NCBI GenBank assembly: GCA_021399435.1
Contig: JAJTUP010000002.1
Coordinates: 1,798,001 to 1,862,000 of the forward strand
DNA length: 64,000 bases
From: Diaporthe sp. PMI_573
Taxonomy: Eukaryota > Ascomycota > Sordariomycetes > Diaporthales > Diaporthaceae
Direction: 5' to 3'
The position numbers and the translations under genes are program-made. The stretch's first letter is position 1, and each line of letters begins with the position of its first letter. A model generated the notes under the pieces. It was not told the origin of the DNA and did no database searches. It saw only the letters and a program-made list of their open reading frames with translations. Below, one piece after another: positions 22,829-34,590 of this stretch.

Positions 22829-25800
22829 CGCGAGCTCTGTACTGTTCGAGTCCTGTGGGACCTTTTGGTGCTGAGTGGGATTACGAGGCGTGGGCTCTTT
22901 GCACTGTGTCTCCGATGAAGCACTTCGAGGCCCTGCCGAGGTGGGTAAGATGTCCGTGGTGCGCTTTCTCGTAGGAGGGCCCACGGGAGACTCGTCGTCG
23001 GAACGACTGCAAAAGCACGAGAACTTCCTGCGAAAGGAGCGCTGGCGACGTCGTAGTGGTCCAATCTTGGAGGTTTCTTGCAGAGAAGACTCCGCGTTTG
23101 TAAGATGCTCAAGCAAAGACAAGTTGTATGTGTATCTGCTTTGCGCAATCACTCACGGCACCTACTTTGGTCGATTCAAGGGTTCATGCAATCAATCTAC
23201 GGGCTGCAGCAATCTTGTGAGAACTGGACTCGCTGCACTTTTGTAGCTCTTGACCGCCTGTGAGTACGCACTCCACCTCCCCCAGGCCCTCATACTGATG
23301 GCATCTTCCTCCGAAGCACGAGTGTCGAAATGCGCCTCAATCGGTCGCTGGTATGACGATGGTTGCGACTGGGCAGCGCCCGGAAGGGATATTTCTGCCG
23401 CGGGAAGGTCTCGGCGCTCGCCGAAGGTGACCTACCCCCGAGGCTGCCTACCCCACGGGGAAAGAAAGGGCATTTCCGTCCGGCGCAGTGGACCCGGATC
23501 TTCAGGGACCTCAAATGCGATTACCAAAGTCCTCTTGCACTTGGGGACCTCGGAGTTCACCCCGCTTCCCAATCTGCGACTCGCTCCATTTTGACATGCC
23601 AGACAAGTTGCGGCTGACACCTGCCTTGTAAACCTGGTTTCTGGGGTCCACAAGACCTCGTATGTATACTTTGCCAATCTCCACGCAGTTCTCGGGCGTG
23701 TATCCTCCAAGTTTTGGCTTGTTGATCTGAGAAATTCGATCACTTCTCCATCTATCCTGCTGGCTGGAGACAGATAAAGGCACAAGGACAGACTCTTATT
23801 ACCATGCCAACAGAAGTCGTTATTGAAGTGGTAAACATCTTCATCTGCGTGTCCCTCGAGTTGCATAGTACTTTTCTTGCACATGGCGAGGTCTAGTTCT
23901 TCCGAATCGGGCGTTTGCCGCTCATCTGTTGAGTATTATTGGCCATTGCATCTGAGGCAAGGTCGTGTCTTGCACTGAACTTTTGTGTAAGCTCAAGAGC
24001 TATGCTTGCTTGCAATTTGTCTTGGGGTGTTGCCCGAATACTGCCATCAAAGCTTTGCCAGATAATGCTATATAACTACTCTGCTGCGCACAGAACATGT
24101 TTGTTGGGGTTGAGGGAGGTAAGGAGGTCCAGCCCTGCAATAAATAGCGAACAGGCAAGTTTGCCGTAAGAATTGGGCAGCAGTGCACTCTTCAAGTTTT
24201 GGCTGCTTTAAAATAGTACTCAGTTCGTGCTGACTTGTTGACATCAAAAGCTGGAGAGAGAGGTAAGTGGTGGGTCATCTGTCGACTTTATAAGGCAGAC
24301 TCGTTCACAGAGGGCTTCGCACCGGAGATTCTTAGGGAAGACTTCTCCTCAACACAACTTGAAGATTCTGCCTCAGATTCTACAAACAGCCTTGTGCTTA
24401 TCTACTCCCCACAATATAACACTCTTTTCTCCAACCTTTGCTTCATGTACGTGTGTATATCACGCACACGGGGAAGCCAGGCATAATGCTGAGCTGGATT
24501 GAGAGAACTATTTGATTTCCAAATGAGGAGTGGCACCTACCAAGCCCATTCACAAGCAGAAATTCCAAGTCGCCCACTCTGTTATTAATTCGCGCGAACT
24601 CACAAGTATGGTATTGTGTATAGGTACCCAAAGTAAGATCCGTTCCATCTAGCGAGTGTTCCTAAATCCCCCCCCCCCCCAACAACAACAAGAAGACCGA
24701 ATGGTACGATTTCATGGCTGTGAAACTGTTTACTCCTTCAGCAGTGCTCCCACATGTTACTGGATTTTGGAATCGGCCTACGCACGATGTCCCCTGCACT
24801 ACGTATGTGCTTGTATACATAATGCATAATGTGGACTTTTTGCAGATCTATACCAAAGGGAATAAGCCGTTCATCCTCTTTGGCGTTGTGTGAGGGCCTG
24901 GGATGACTCACAATTAAATCTACTGGTACGAGAGCCGAAGAAAACACAAGACGAGGAGAAAGAAGTATGGAAGAATCAGGGGAGTCTAGAAGGAGATTTT
25001 GATTGGTGAAGGGTAGAAGTAGTATACTTACTACCAAGTTGAAGGAGAAAGATATGGACTATTTGTATTCTTTGAGTTCCTCTACTAAGCTGGAACGACA
25101 ATAAGTGTCCTATAAGGACAAGGAGCAATATGTCTTATCGACGATAACAGTAAGATTCGCTATATAAGGCTTTAAACAGTAACTTTCCAATCTACTTCTA
25201 TAAACCAATGCTTTGTTAGATATTACTATTTTATACTATAAGTTTTAGTGTTAAGCTGTGCCTACTTGTGCTGGCGCTATTAATAAGCTCTAACTTAGCT
25301 ATTAGCTAAAATATTTTCTTAATTTATTAAAGTTAAAGCTATTATGAAATATAAGCTAGTTTAATGTCGTTAAGTATTATTAAAATACTTTTATTATATA
25401 ATTTAAATCTTTATATTATTTTAAATAAATTATAAAAGCTGTTTTATCTTAAACTAAAGATTTAAATTAATTTATGAACTTATCTTTTAAGATTATTTAA
25501 AAATAATTATTTAGCCTATTATAATTATAAATACTAATTAATAATATTAATAAAAATAAATATATTTATCAGTATACTAAGAACCTATAAGATCTATTCT
25601 AAATAGATTAAGAAGCTTCTGGCTATTAAATTAAGGATTAATAACAAAAGCTAATAAAGAAAAAGGAGTAAAATAATATAAGCAGATGGCTTAATAAGAT
25701 CTGTCAAGTTAACTAAAGACTAGTGCAGTGGCTTCTAAATATACGTGGTAGCAGAGTACATACAGTTAAATAAAACCAGTTGGAAAACACAATGATAGGT

Positions 25801-26558
25801 CTTTTAACCTTAGACCAAGGAGGGGAAGGAGAAAGATATCATCTGGTACTTTAGTGCCTTTCTGGGGCTCTGGTGACAGAGGTTTGACACTGATAACCAA
25901 TCAACCACATGTGTGCGGGCCTAATGAGAAGACCACAACAACCAATCCCTCGAACTGGTTCCTAGCAGCGTATAAGAGCCATGCCATCACATCTGGTATT
26001 TGTACTTTCCGCCCTTCTATTGGACTGCCTGTAGAAAAGCTGAATACACTGGATCACAAAGTCTGCAGATCTTGAGCAGACGATCAAGCGGCAAGACTGA
26101 CCTAGTAATATGCCAGCCTGACCTGCCTTTCATTGCAATGTTTCAGTCAAAATTTCTCCCTAATGTGCCTTTGAAAACTTTTGTGTCTAAGCTATGCAAG
26201 TTGGCCGGAACTCCTGAACGTCTAGGATCTTGAATGCATCGGCATATGATGCTCTTTACGCTTCAACTCATCTCATATATCTAGCTAGAAGTTGTGATGG
26301 CACGGCTATGCCACTGGATTCCTTGACTGGCGATTGATTATCACTGGTCCAATGGCTGATGTAGCTAGATTTCCAGCGATGGTCCAGCTCGTGTCATGAA
26401 CACTCGAGAGAGACGTAAGCCCCGGACGGAGATTGGCACAAGACTCAAAGAAAATAGTAATCGATCATCTGAACATTTCAATGACGAGTGTGGTGGATTC
26501 TTTTGTGTAATTATCTACCTGGTCAAGGTTCTCCTGGAGGCACATTCGACCGTTATCA
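22829..26558. other. Intergenic region with an AT-rich relic
   Basis: This 3.7 kb region contains no gene I can support. A minus-strand open frame of about 150 codons at 23432-23884 has no recognisable domain. A C run of about 14 bases lies near 24667-24680. From about 25140 to 25770 base composition changes abruptly to extreme AT (described separately). The right part (25840-26558) returns to normal composition and presumably includes the 3' UTR of the M1 peptidase gene. Confidence 0.6.
25140..25770. repeat. Extremely AT-rich block, probable RIP-mutated repeat relic
   Basis: Composition falls abruptly: for example 25381-25440 has only 4 G or C in 60 bases, while flanking DNA is about half GC or more. 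The block is full of TA dinucleotides and of words such as ttaata and taagct, and all frames are closed by stops. This is the usual look of a transposon copy degraded by repeat-induced point mutation in Pezizomycotina. No terminal repeats or coding remnant are identifiable, so the original element cannot be named. Confidence 0.75.
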
Positions 26559-28709
26559 CTACTTGGCCTCAGCGGCAACACTCAAATCCTTCTCCACCAT
26601 AGCCCTGCAAATGGGGTGATAGAAATCCTTGTTCTTCTCAAAGGTCTTCAGAGCAAGTTCCCTGTCGACCTTGTTGAGGGACCTGAAGAGTGGGCGCACA
26701 AACTTCATTCGTCCAACCTCGCCCAGAAGCTCGGCGACAAGAGGGTACGTGCTTGTGACCTTGGACTGCAGGGCGATATGAAAGTAGGCGGCCTTGAGCT
26801 CAACGTTCTGGCTGCCGAGGAAGCCGTATTCGTCTCCCATCTTCTCCGCCTGCGCAGCGCTCAGGGGCTCGCCGAAGTCCTGGACTTTTCCGAGGAAGAC
26901 GAGCTTCTGGTTGGCGGCAAGGCCTTCCACGTCTTTGGCAGACGGTTTGAAGTCCTGAGATCTCATGTCAGTGTCACGAATGGAATACGTGAAATGGTGC
27001 AATTACCTTGTCCTTCCATTGGTCTGCTAGTTTGTAACAGACGTCAATGAGAGCAGTGTCAAACTTGGGCTTTGGTGGCAGCCCACGGCTGTAGAAACGC
27101 GTCTCCCAGTCGATGTTGGCTATCTTGTCCTTGAGGTCAGAGTATTCTGGCGCGCCAAAGAACTCGAGGAAGGTAGCCTTGAAGTCGTACGAGTCCAGAG
27201 ACTTCCTGGACCACTTCTCAAAGTAGTAGGGGATGAATTTATCAAAGTTTGCTCTGCCAACAAGTCGTTCGAGGTAGTATATCATGTGGAATCCCTTCTC
27301 ATAAGGCACAGTGCTGAACGCATCGTCGGGGTCGATGCCCTTGTGAGGTATGGACAGCTGTGTGTACTCGTGGTCTTTGCCATACTCCTGGATTGCGTCC
27401 TCTGCATATCATATTAGCAGTCCATTGCGTCCTTGAACCTGTTCATGGTAAACCAACCAAGATGCTTCCATCCGATCACAGCAGAGAAGTCAAAGTGGGC
27501 GGGACCATGAATTGACGCGTTGATGCGACGCTCCAAGTACATTGTCCAGCCTTCGTTCAGCCAGCTTGACCGTGTCAGTGACAAGACTTTAATACATCGT
27601 TCAAGAGAGACTTACAAATGCTCCCAGCTACAGCTTGTTACCAGGTTTCCACTCCAGCTGTGGCTCAATTCATGAGCAATGACGTCCACATTCTGGCGGT
27701 CGCCGGAAACGACGGTAGGGGTAGCGAAGGTGTAGATGGGATTTTCCATGCCTCCGTAGGGGAAGGATGGCGGCAGGACGAGGACGTTGTATTGGCCCCA
27801 TTGGTATGGGAACACCAGCTTCTCTGCTGCCTCCATGAACGTCTCCATGTCATGCTCAAACTCCCATTTGGCGCCCTCCAGCTTGTCAGGGCTTGTGGCC
27901 ACGGAGGACCGAGGGCCAATCGAAGCAGTGGCAATGTCTCCCGAGGCCAGGGCGAAAAGGTATGAGGGAATGGGGACCCTTTGCTCAAAGCTGTAGAGCT
28001 TGTCACCACCGCTCTGGGCCTCAGGCTCACCGGAGGCGACGCCGCTGGCCACGACCACGTGAGGCGAGGTGATGCTGAACGAGTAGGTGGACTTCACATC
28101 GGGAGTGTCCTGACAGGGGAACAGAGAGCGCGCATGGATGGCCTGGCATTGCGAGAACATAAAGGGGGCTTTCTTGTTTGAGGTTTGCGCGGCCGTCAGC
28201 CATTGCAGTGCGGTGCACTTGTCCGTCGTGGCCAGCTCGATGTCGACCTTGACCACCTCCGACTTTGCCGCGCCATGGGGCACGGAGATGTGGACCGGTG
28301 AGCCCAGTGGTTCCGCCCGGTCCTTGACCTGCCACTCGGACTCATTTGAGTTGACCTTGATGGAGGATACCGAGAGATGGCTGGAGTCAAGGATGATCTC
28401 CCTCGAACCCTTGTCCGTCTGCGACTCGAGCTCAAGCGTGACCACCCCGCGCAGGACTTTCTCCTTGAAGTCGAGTTTGAGGTTGGCCGCGGTATGCTTT
28501 GTCCGCCATGCATCGTAGTTGGACACGGTACTGGGGTCCCTGACAGCCATGTTGGGCTTGTAGAAGAAGCGGACCTGGACTGAGGCTTTGGCGATCACGG
28601 GCAGACAAAACGGAGCCTGGGCTGGACGGCAAGCACGAGCGGAGGCGGCTGAGAAGATGCGAGGGCTGATATTGACTCCCCGGAACAGAGAGGTTCCCCG
28701 CAGCAGCAT
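26559..28709 (-). CDS. LTA4H: Leukotriene-A4-hydrolase-type M1 aminopeptidase
   Basis: Zinc metallopeptidase of family M1, LTA4H/yeast Lap2 branch: aminopeptidase, often with epoxide hydrolase activity. Four exons, 28709-27616, 27564-27458, 27401-27007 and 26954-26559 (introns of 51, 56 and 52 nt), give 663 residues. The model is supported by the catalytic motif crossing the first splice: GGMENP, then HELSH (His346, His350) and NEGW (Glu369), exactly HEXXH-X18-E. The C-terminal helical domain ends VEKDLSVAAEAK. The first in-frame ATG (28709) adds about 53 Arg/Ala/Ser-rich residues resembling a mitochondrial presequence. The second, MAVRDPSTVSNYD at 28550, matches the usual cytosolic start, so two forms are plausible. 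The open frame runs further upstream to 28889 but only from a GTG. The gene stands alone between large intergenic regions. Confidence 0.95.
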
Positions 28710-31700
28710 AGAGAATCTTTCACACAGGCGACGATTGTGGCACGACGACGCCTGTCGCCTCTGTTGGCCCAGCAGCAAGGCTATCGCCGGCTTCAGCAAG
28801 ACAGCAGCGAGCCTCCCCGCTTTCTTGCTTACGTAACACCACCGCCTTCCTGCAGAGCCTCTGTCTGCTCTCCACCGTCTGCTCTCCACCAGACTCTGAG
28901 CCTCACCGTCAACAGCCCACTTTCATTGATGCCCCCTCCAGCACATTGTCTTGATCCATGGACCTGTCGCACCCAGAGTGCTATGCGTCTGAGTCGTGGA
29001 TGTGATTGCAATGCTACTGAGAGAAATCAAGCAGACAATGAGTCCGAGCCGGCGTGGGCCGAAACATGTTTCGACTAACTCTCGCTCGTCACCAACACGA
29101 GAGGCCGGTGCCTGCAGCATCCCGTCTTCGTCACTCCTTCTTTGCTCTCTTTCGACTGAGCATTGAAACAGCCGTCCTTCCTAGACGCATTGCGGGATGG
29201 GAAACGGCCAGCCCGAAGATTTCGTTTCGAGGTGATGTGAGCTGCCAAGCCGTTCCAATGGGAGGGGGCAGACTGGGGCATGATGCACTTGGGATGAAAA
29301 CCTCCCGAGCCAGCTGCTGACTTGACAGCGAGAGAGAGAGAGGGCAACTGCCCCCATGCTTGCAACACGAAACTTCATGCCGACTGGCGGTTTGAGATGA
29401 CGGGCCCGCAGGGCCTCCCTAGCAGCCACCGGCAGCCAGGACGCCTAGTGCCTGTGTCAGACGTCCTCGAAGCTTCACGTACGGCATTGCATCCAGTCCC
29501 TCATCTCAAGTGGTCATGTTCTCTACGATCTACGATGGCTCGCGTTTCTTATCTCTGCATTATGAGGGCTGGGTCAAGTGACCGAGAGGAGATGAGCGCT
29601 CGGATGCCATCGTATGCTATTTTTGCCCCGCTTCGTCCCAGAGCCGTCGACCTTGGGGCCGGGTGCCTTGCATGTGGCGTCCGTCTGAAGGACTGTGCGG
29701 TTGCCATCACGACTTCGCTTGACATGATTGCGGCAACCACGGCTTCGTGCCGGGCGGATACCATGCTGCAGCAACCCCTGGGCACCTGGGCGATGGGTCA
29801 CCTGCGGACTGCATGCTAATCACCTCCATGCCTGCATGAGGCACGTCCTCCATGGGAATGACACAGCGAAAAGCAATGGCGACAAGATGCAAGCTACTGT
29901 CGCGGACGCCGGCATGAAGCTTATTTGGAGTTGCGGCATAGAATACTGCTTGTATTGTCGACTCGAACTTGATGGACTTCTCGGTAACCACCAAGAATTC
30001 GACACTTGTGTGCAAGCAGGCCCTGAGAAGCTCGACTTGGCTGACGAAGATATCAAACAACCAGAGGCACGAGCTTACCCCGCCTAGTATGAGATGAATG
30101 AACAGAGTCGATCCCTTCCCCTGTCGTGCAGTGAGTTTCATCGGAGACACTGCCAACGGCTACACTGTGGTCCAAAAATTGTACATACTGAGCAGATGGA
30201 GCGGGTGTCTGTCGACAGCTCGCGGCGTTTGACTCGCACACCGTAGGAGATATCACCGGACCCGGCCTATAGTCGGAAGTCTCGACCTACTTCAGAAACC
30301 AGAGAGGATCGTCTTCCCGATCATCCAGCAAATCTCCACATCACTGGAAGCCCTTCCTACGGACGGTCCGTGCTCTCGACGTCGAACTCATCCGCGTCGA
30401 TCTTAGGGTGCTAGTGGGCCAACCCAGCCCAGCACTGTCACGCACTGCAACGGGTTTGCAAATCACTGACTCAAAGGCATAGACCGTGTATTTCTCACGG
30501 AGAAACGAAGATTCTTCTGGAGGTTGGACTTTTCTGTTGGATGGTCATCACCATCTAAACGTTGACAGCTTCTAGAAGACATGTTCCAAGATTCTCAACA
30601 GCTCAAGGGCTGGCAGAGTGCACTTCGGCCCCTATAACAGCTTGTCGCAGGACCCTTGGCATTCAGGAGTCTTGGGCCTTGGCTTGGGCGTCAAGCTTTT
30701 CTCGCCGGCCCAGGCACCGGGAGCGATCTGTCGATGGGGCCTGGCAGGAGCATATAGGGCAGTAGCAATCTCCCGGCACAGCCTCCAATGCGGCGCCTCA
30801 GTGCTCGCTTGGGGCGCTTTGATGGAAAATGCTGAGCGTGGACACCCACCCAAGCCACTATCACGACTCGTAGTGAGTGGTCACCTGGGACGAAGGGGGG
30901 GCAGGCTTTGGCTGTGATCTGCGTGCAGAACCCGGTTGCGATGGGATTCATTATCACTGCGGCACCAAGACTATGTTGGGGCAGACCGACCCGCACGGCG
31001 GAAGCCAGGCCGCCCTGCCTCCGACTGACCGAGTTAGTGCCCCGGCACCCATGGAGGATAATTCTACTACCAGCGAGGGCTTGACTTTGTCCGTTGAAAC
31101 GTGGTTGCCTCCGTGTCTGCAGGACGCTAAAATGGAACGCCACTTAGTCTATCGCACATGGGGGGAGCTCCCTGGTTGCCCGGGTGAGCTCTGAGAGACG
31201 GGCCAGCACTCTAAGGGGGAGCTTCATAAGCTACCCCTCGTGGTTCCTCGGGATATTTCCACGCTTCTTAGCTCTGTTCCAGATGCTGGAGACTGGGGGG
31301 CCTGCAGGGCACACGAGGGAGGCCTGCATGCAGAGCAGGCTGTTTGGAGCGTGCAGGACGTTAGAGATATAAAGGCCCCCGGGTCAAGGGTCGGTTTGAC
31401 ACTGACGGGCAGTCTCCACGATCCTGTGTTAAAGCCAAAACCACACGGCATTGGGGAAGGGCTAGGGTCCCCAGGCAAACTCTATTCCGACAAGCCAGGC
31501 CGGCAGGGGCATGAGATCTTCGGCTGGGGTTGGAGCTGCGTAGATCCCTCCCACTTCGCTGGGAATTCCCTGTCCTCGTGGAGAGGTGCTCGACTCGTCC
31601 GGATCCTCTCCACAAGACGTGTGCTCCTTGATCTTGCAGGCGAGCTCTATCGTGCTGGACAGGACAGGAAATCGTCCGAGTTGTTCGGCCTATGAGAAGC

Positions 31701-33817
31701 TCACTGGCGACAGCATCAGGCTGCAGGGTCCTTAGCCCCCCTGTAGGGACTGGGGGAGGGGGAGGGGGAAGCGGAGGGAAGGGGTCAAAGAGGAATGAAA
31801 CCCATGGCATGCGGTTCGTCGGCAGGTTTTCTTTGCAGGCTGCATATGTACACAACGTAGGCGAATGCAGATGAGGCGTTAGGCATGGGAATTGTTGAGC
31901 TGCTGTGGCTCACGGTTAGGCTTCCCGGTCAGGGAATCTTTGACCTTTTTTGCGTGCTTGAAGTAGCACTGAGGTACGCTCACCTCGTAAGCCAAAACGA
32001 AGAGCACACGGTTAGCTGTCATTGCTCGCCCCAGCAAATTCAATCTGAAGTCGTACCACACGGTCTCCCGGACCCGAGTGCACTGATGCCAGTGGCTGAT
32101 CGGCATGGAGCGTCTGCTCAGGGCATCCCCAGGCGTCTCCAGCGGCTCAGTATGAATCCACTGTGTACACAAGAGAGCATTGGGGGCTGGATGACAGGAA
32201 ACAAGAACACGAAATGGGCCAGGTAAGGCGCTGAAACAATTATTCTTCCTCACCCCGCACCTTGCCCAGGAGAGCAAGCGTGCCCGTCCAAAGGAAGAAA
32301 AATCCCAAGCTGCTGGCTAGGCTGCGCCGCGCCGGAGATTGGCGCCGGGCTGTCGGAGCTGGGCCTAGCGGGGAGGATTCTTGTTCTAGCCTGGATTCCA
32401 TTCCCTTTTGCTCAGACGACGTATCAAGAATGCTTACAGAGCGCTCACTAATGGCAAAACCGCCAAAACGAACATTTCGGGCGGGCGGATTTTGCGCCCC
32501 CAGCCCAGGCCTGATGACGCCGTTCACTTCTGGCGGCCACCAAGTCGAACCTTGGGTTCGGAAGGGTCCCAGGAATCGATAAGCTGCGGGTCTCGCCAGC
32601 ACAACCGAAACCTTATTCTTGGTGTGCCTGGGGCTAGGCCGCCCTCTATCAGAAACCGCGCTCCGGCTGGTGGGAGCTCGGCTCTTGACGTCTAAAAGGA
32701 ACTAAGCAGCCTGCTACCGAAACTAGTGCGCCACGATGTAAATACGATGACAAGTCTGGACCAGTCTTTTTGTCCGACATGACGTGGAACATCGTAGAAG
32801 GAGGCAGGAAGGGCTCCTCCCGCGGCTCTTTTGGGCCAGGGGAGTGACAGACGACAGCTGTATGTCTCGGGTGGGACCCCTTAAGCAGCTCATCAACCGA
32901 TCAACCGATGCCAGACGGGCGGGAACGCGCAGGCTGCGTTACCCCTGGGGGGACAACGTCGTTGGGATCTCAGTAGATATTCTTGTACTATGTGCTGTCT
33001 CGCAGCGCTGGGTGATCGGTGGGCGTGAGATTGACGAGGTGCATCCCGGCCAATCCGAGACAATCGGCTCCGGCTTGGGAGGGCTTATTAGCGGCGCAGG
33101 TCTGGCACCTCCGGGGATGGCGCCGATTTGAACCCCCCCTCCCGTGTTGTCTCTGTGAACATAGAGGCCAGGAAGCAAGATTTTCACCAAGCCTCGCTTT
33201 TGAACAATTCTGCGGCGAGGCGAGGTCGAGGCAGAGGTGGTCGTCCACTACGGTGACAGCCTGGTCTGCATTTTGTTTTCACTTTTCTGCTTTTCTTCTC
33301 TCCAATTGACGGCGTTCATGGTGCCGAGACACTGCAGCCGTCCCGTTCCAGGCAGTCTGATCAGCGCAGCGGCGCCGGATGAGTGGATGAGCACTGGAGT
33401 CGCATTCTAGGTGCGTCGTAACAAACCAGAGTTACTGCCGTACCGGTTTCCGACTGTGCGCACCGTCCGCATGGGCGGCTGCTCAGTCGCTCATCAGCCA
33501 GCCCGATTTTCGGCTCTGAAAATCAACTGCTGTTGGTGCTGGTGACAAGCAAGGTGCTTCCGTGCGGACCGCCCTGTCCTGCCTGTCTGAACCAGCTGTC
33601 AGATATCCCAGCAATAAGGCCCCCACCCCCGTGAGAGACAACGGCAAACAGCATATGCACACGGGCGTTTCATCCGATCACCGCCATCGAGGGTATGTTT
33701 CCCTTGTGGATATCCATCAATTTGCAGGCGCATTTGTTTCGCCATTTGGACAAGGAGCCAAGGACACTAAGATACGTGTATCTCCCGTCCCTGCAGTCGT
33801 CAGTTTAAGCTCTAGTT

Positions 33818-33852
33818 GTGATATAGCTATGATATAGCCCCGGCTATATCAC
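33818..33852. repeat. Nested inverted repeat / hairpin
   Basis: The segment 33831-33850 reads gatatagcc-cc-ggctatatc, a perfect 9-bp stem with a 2-nt gap. A second left arm, gtgatatagc (33818-33827), also pairs perfectly with gctatatcac (33843-33852), so alternative foldings exist. It lies in gene-free DNA; a transposon end or a fold-back relic is possible. Confidence 0.85.
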
Positions 33853-34532
33853 TATAATACCTGTCGTAAGGGTGTAAGAGAGCACATTATTATTGCACGG
33901 GCACAACCTGATGAGGGGTTTATCGATATGCCTCTGGCATTTCTGCACCCTCGTCTGACAACAAACCTGCTGAAAGGTGGCCCACCGCTCAGTCTGCCGT
34001 GAATCTCGACCCGCAGAATCAGGGACTAAAGATTCTGGCGGCGTATTTCTGAGCCGGATCTAACAATCTGATCCCTGGAGATCTGTATCTTAATCATAAG
34101 CGTGTGCTTTCTAAAGTAGACTCCGCACATGGCCAGCGCCAAGCCGTAGCCCGGCACATCTGAGGGCTTGAAACAGTGAACCATCAGATGTTAAGCAACG
34201 GCATCTCAGAGGTTCGGTTCCAAACGTCTGTCGAGTTTATGGCAGAAGCTTAACAAGAGTATATGCCGCAAGCGAGGGCTATAGCGGGATCAGAGGTTGA
34301 TGTGGTGCAATATATGCTTGCCGAGTGAGTTTCTCTGCCACAGGAGCGCACAGGGTGAACAGGTTCGTGGGCGAGTGGCCACGCACAGGGCACCCGGACA
34401 CCGAGTTAATTGCCGGACGAGGGGCCCAGGAACTCTTGATCAGCCGATGGGACGGCGATGGCGGGAGGAAGGGGGTGGGGAGCGGTCGGTTGCTGAGGGA
34501 TGGGACGAAATGCGACGGCGACAGCAAGATCA

Positions 34533-34590
34533 GCACTGCACTGCACTGCACTGCACTGCGCTGCGCTGCGCTGCGCTCTGCGCTGCACTG
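34533..34590. repeat. CACTG/CGCTG pentamer tandem array
   Basis: The array starts gcactgcactgcactg, continues as repeated cgctg units and closes with ctctgcgctgcactg. It is a microsatellite-like pentanucleotide array of about 11 units with a unit switch from CACTG to CGCTG. Confidence 0.9.

Noticed and set aside
23432..23884. Minus-strand frame of 150 codons
   Set aside because: Partly protein-like, but no recognisable domain, no splice partners and overlapping frames on the other strand; not enough to call a gene or pseudogene.
27612..28889. Start of the M1 peptidase at 28889
   Set aside because: That codon is GTG; the first ATG in frame is at 28709, which gives a credible presequence.
34140..34240. 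Sequence with a gttaagcaac word and ggttcggttcc, reminiscent of 5S or tRNA internal boxes
   Set aside because: The rest does not match fungal 5S rRNA as I know it, and no cloverleaf or acceptor stem can be drawn.
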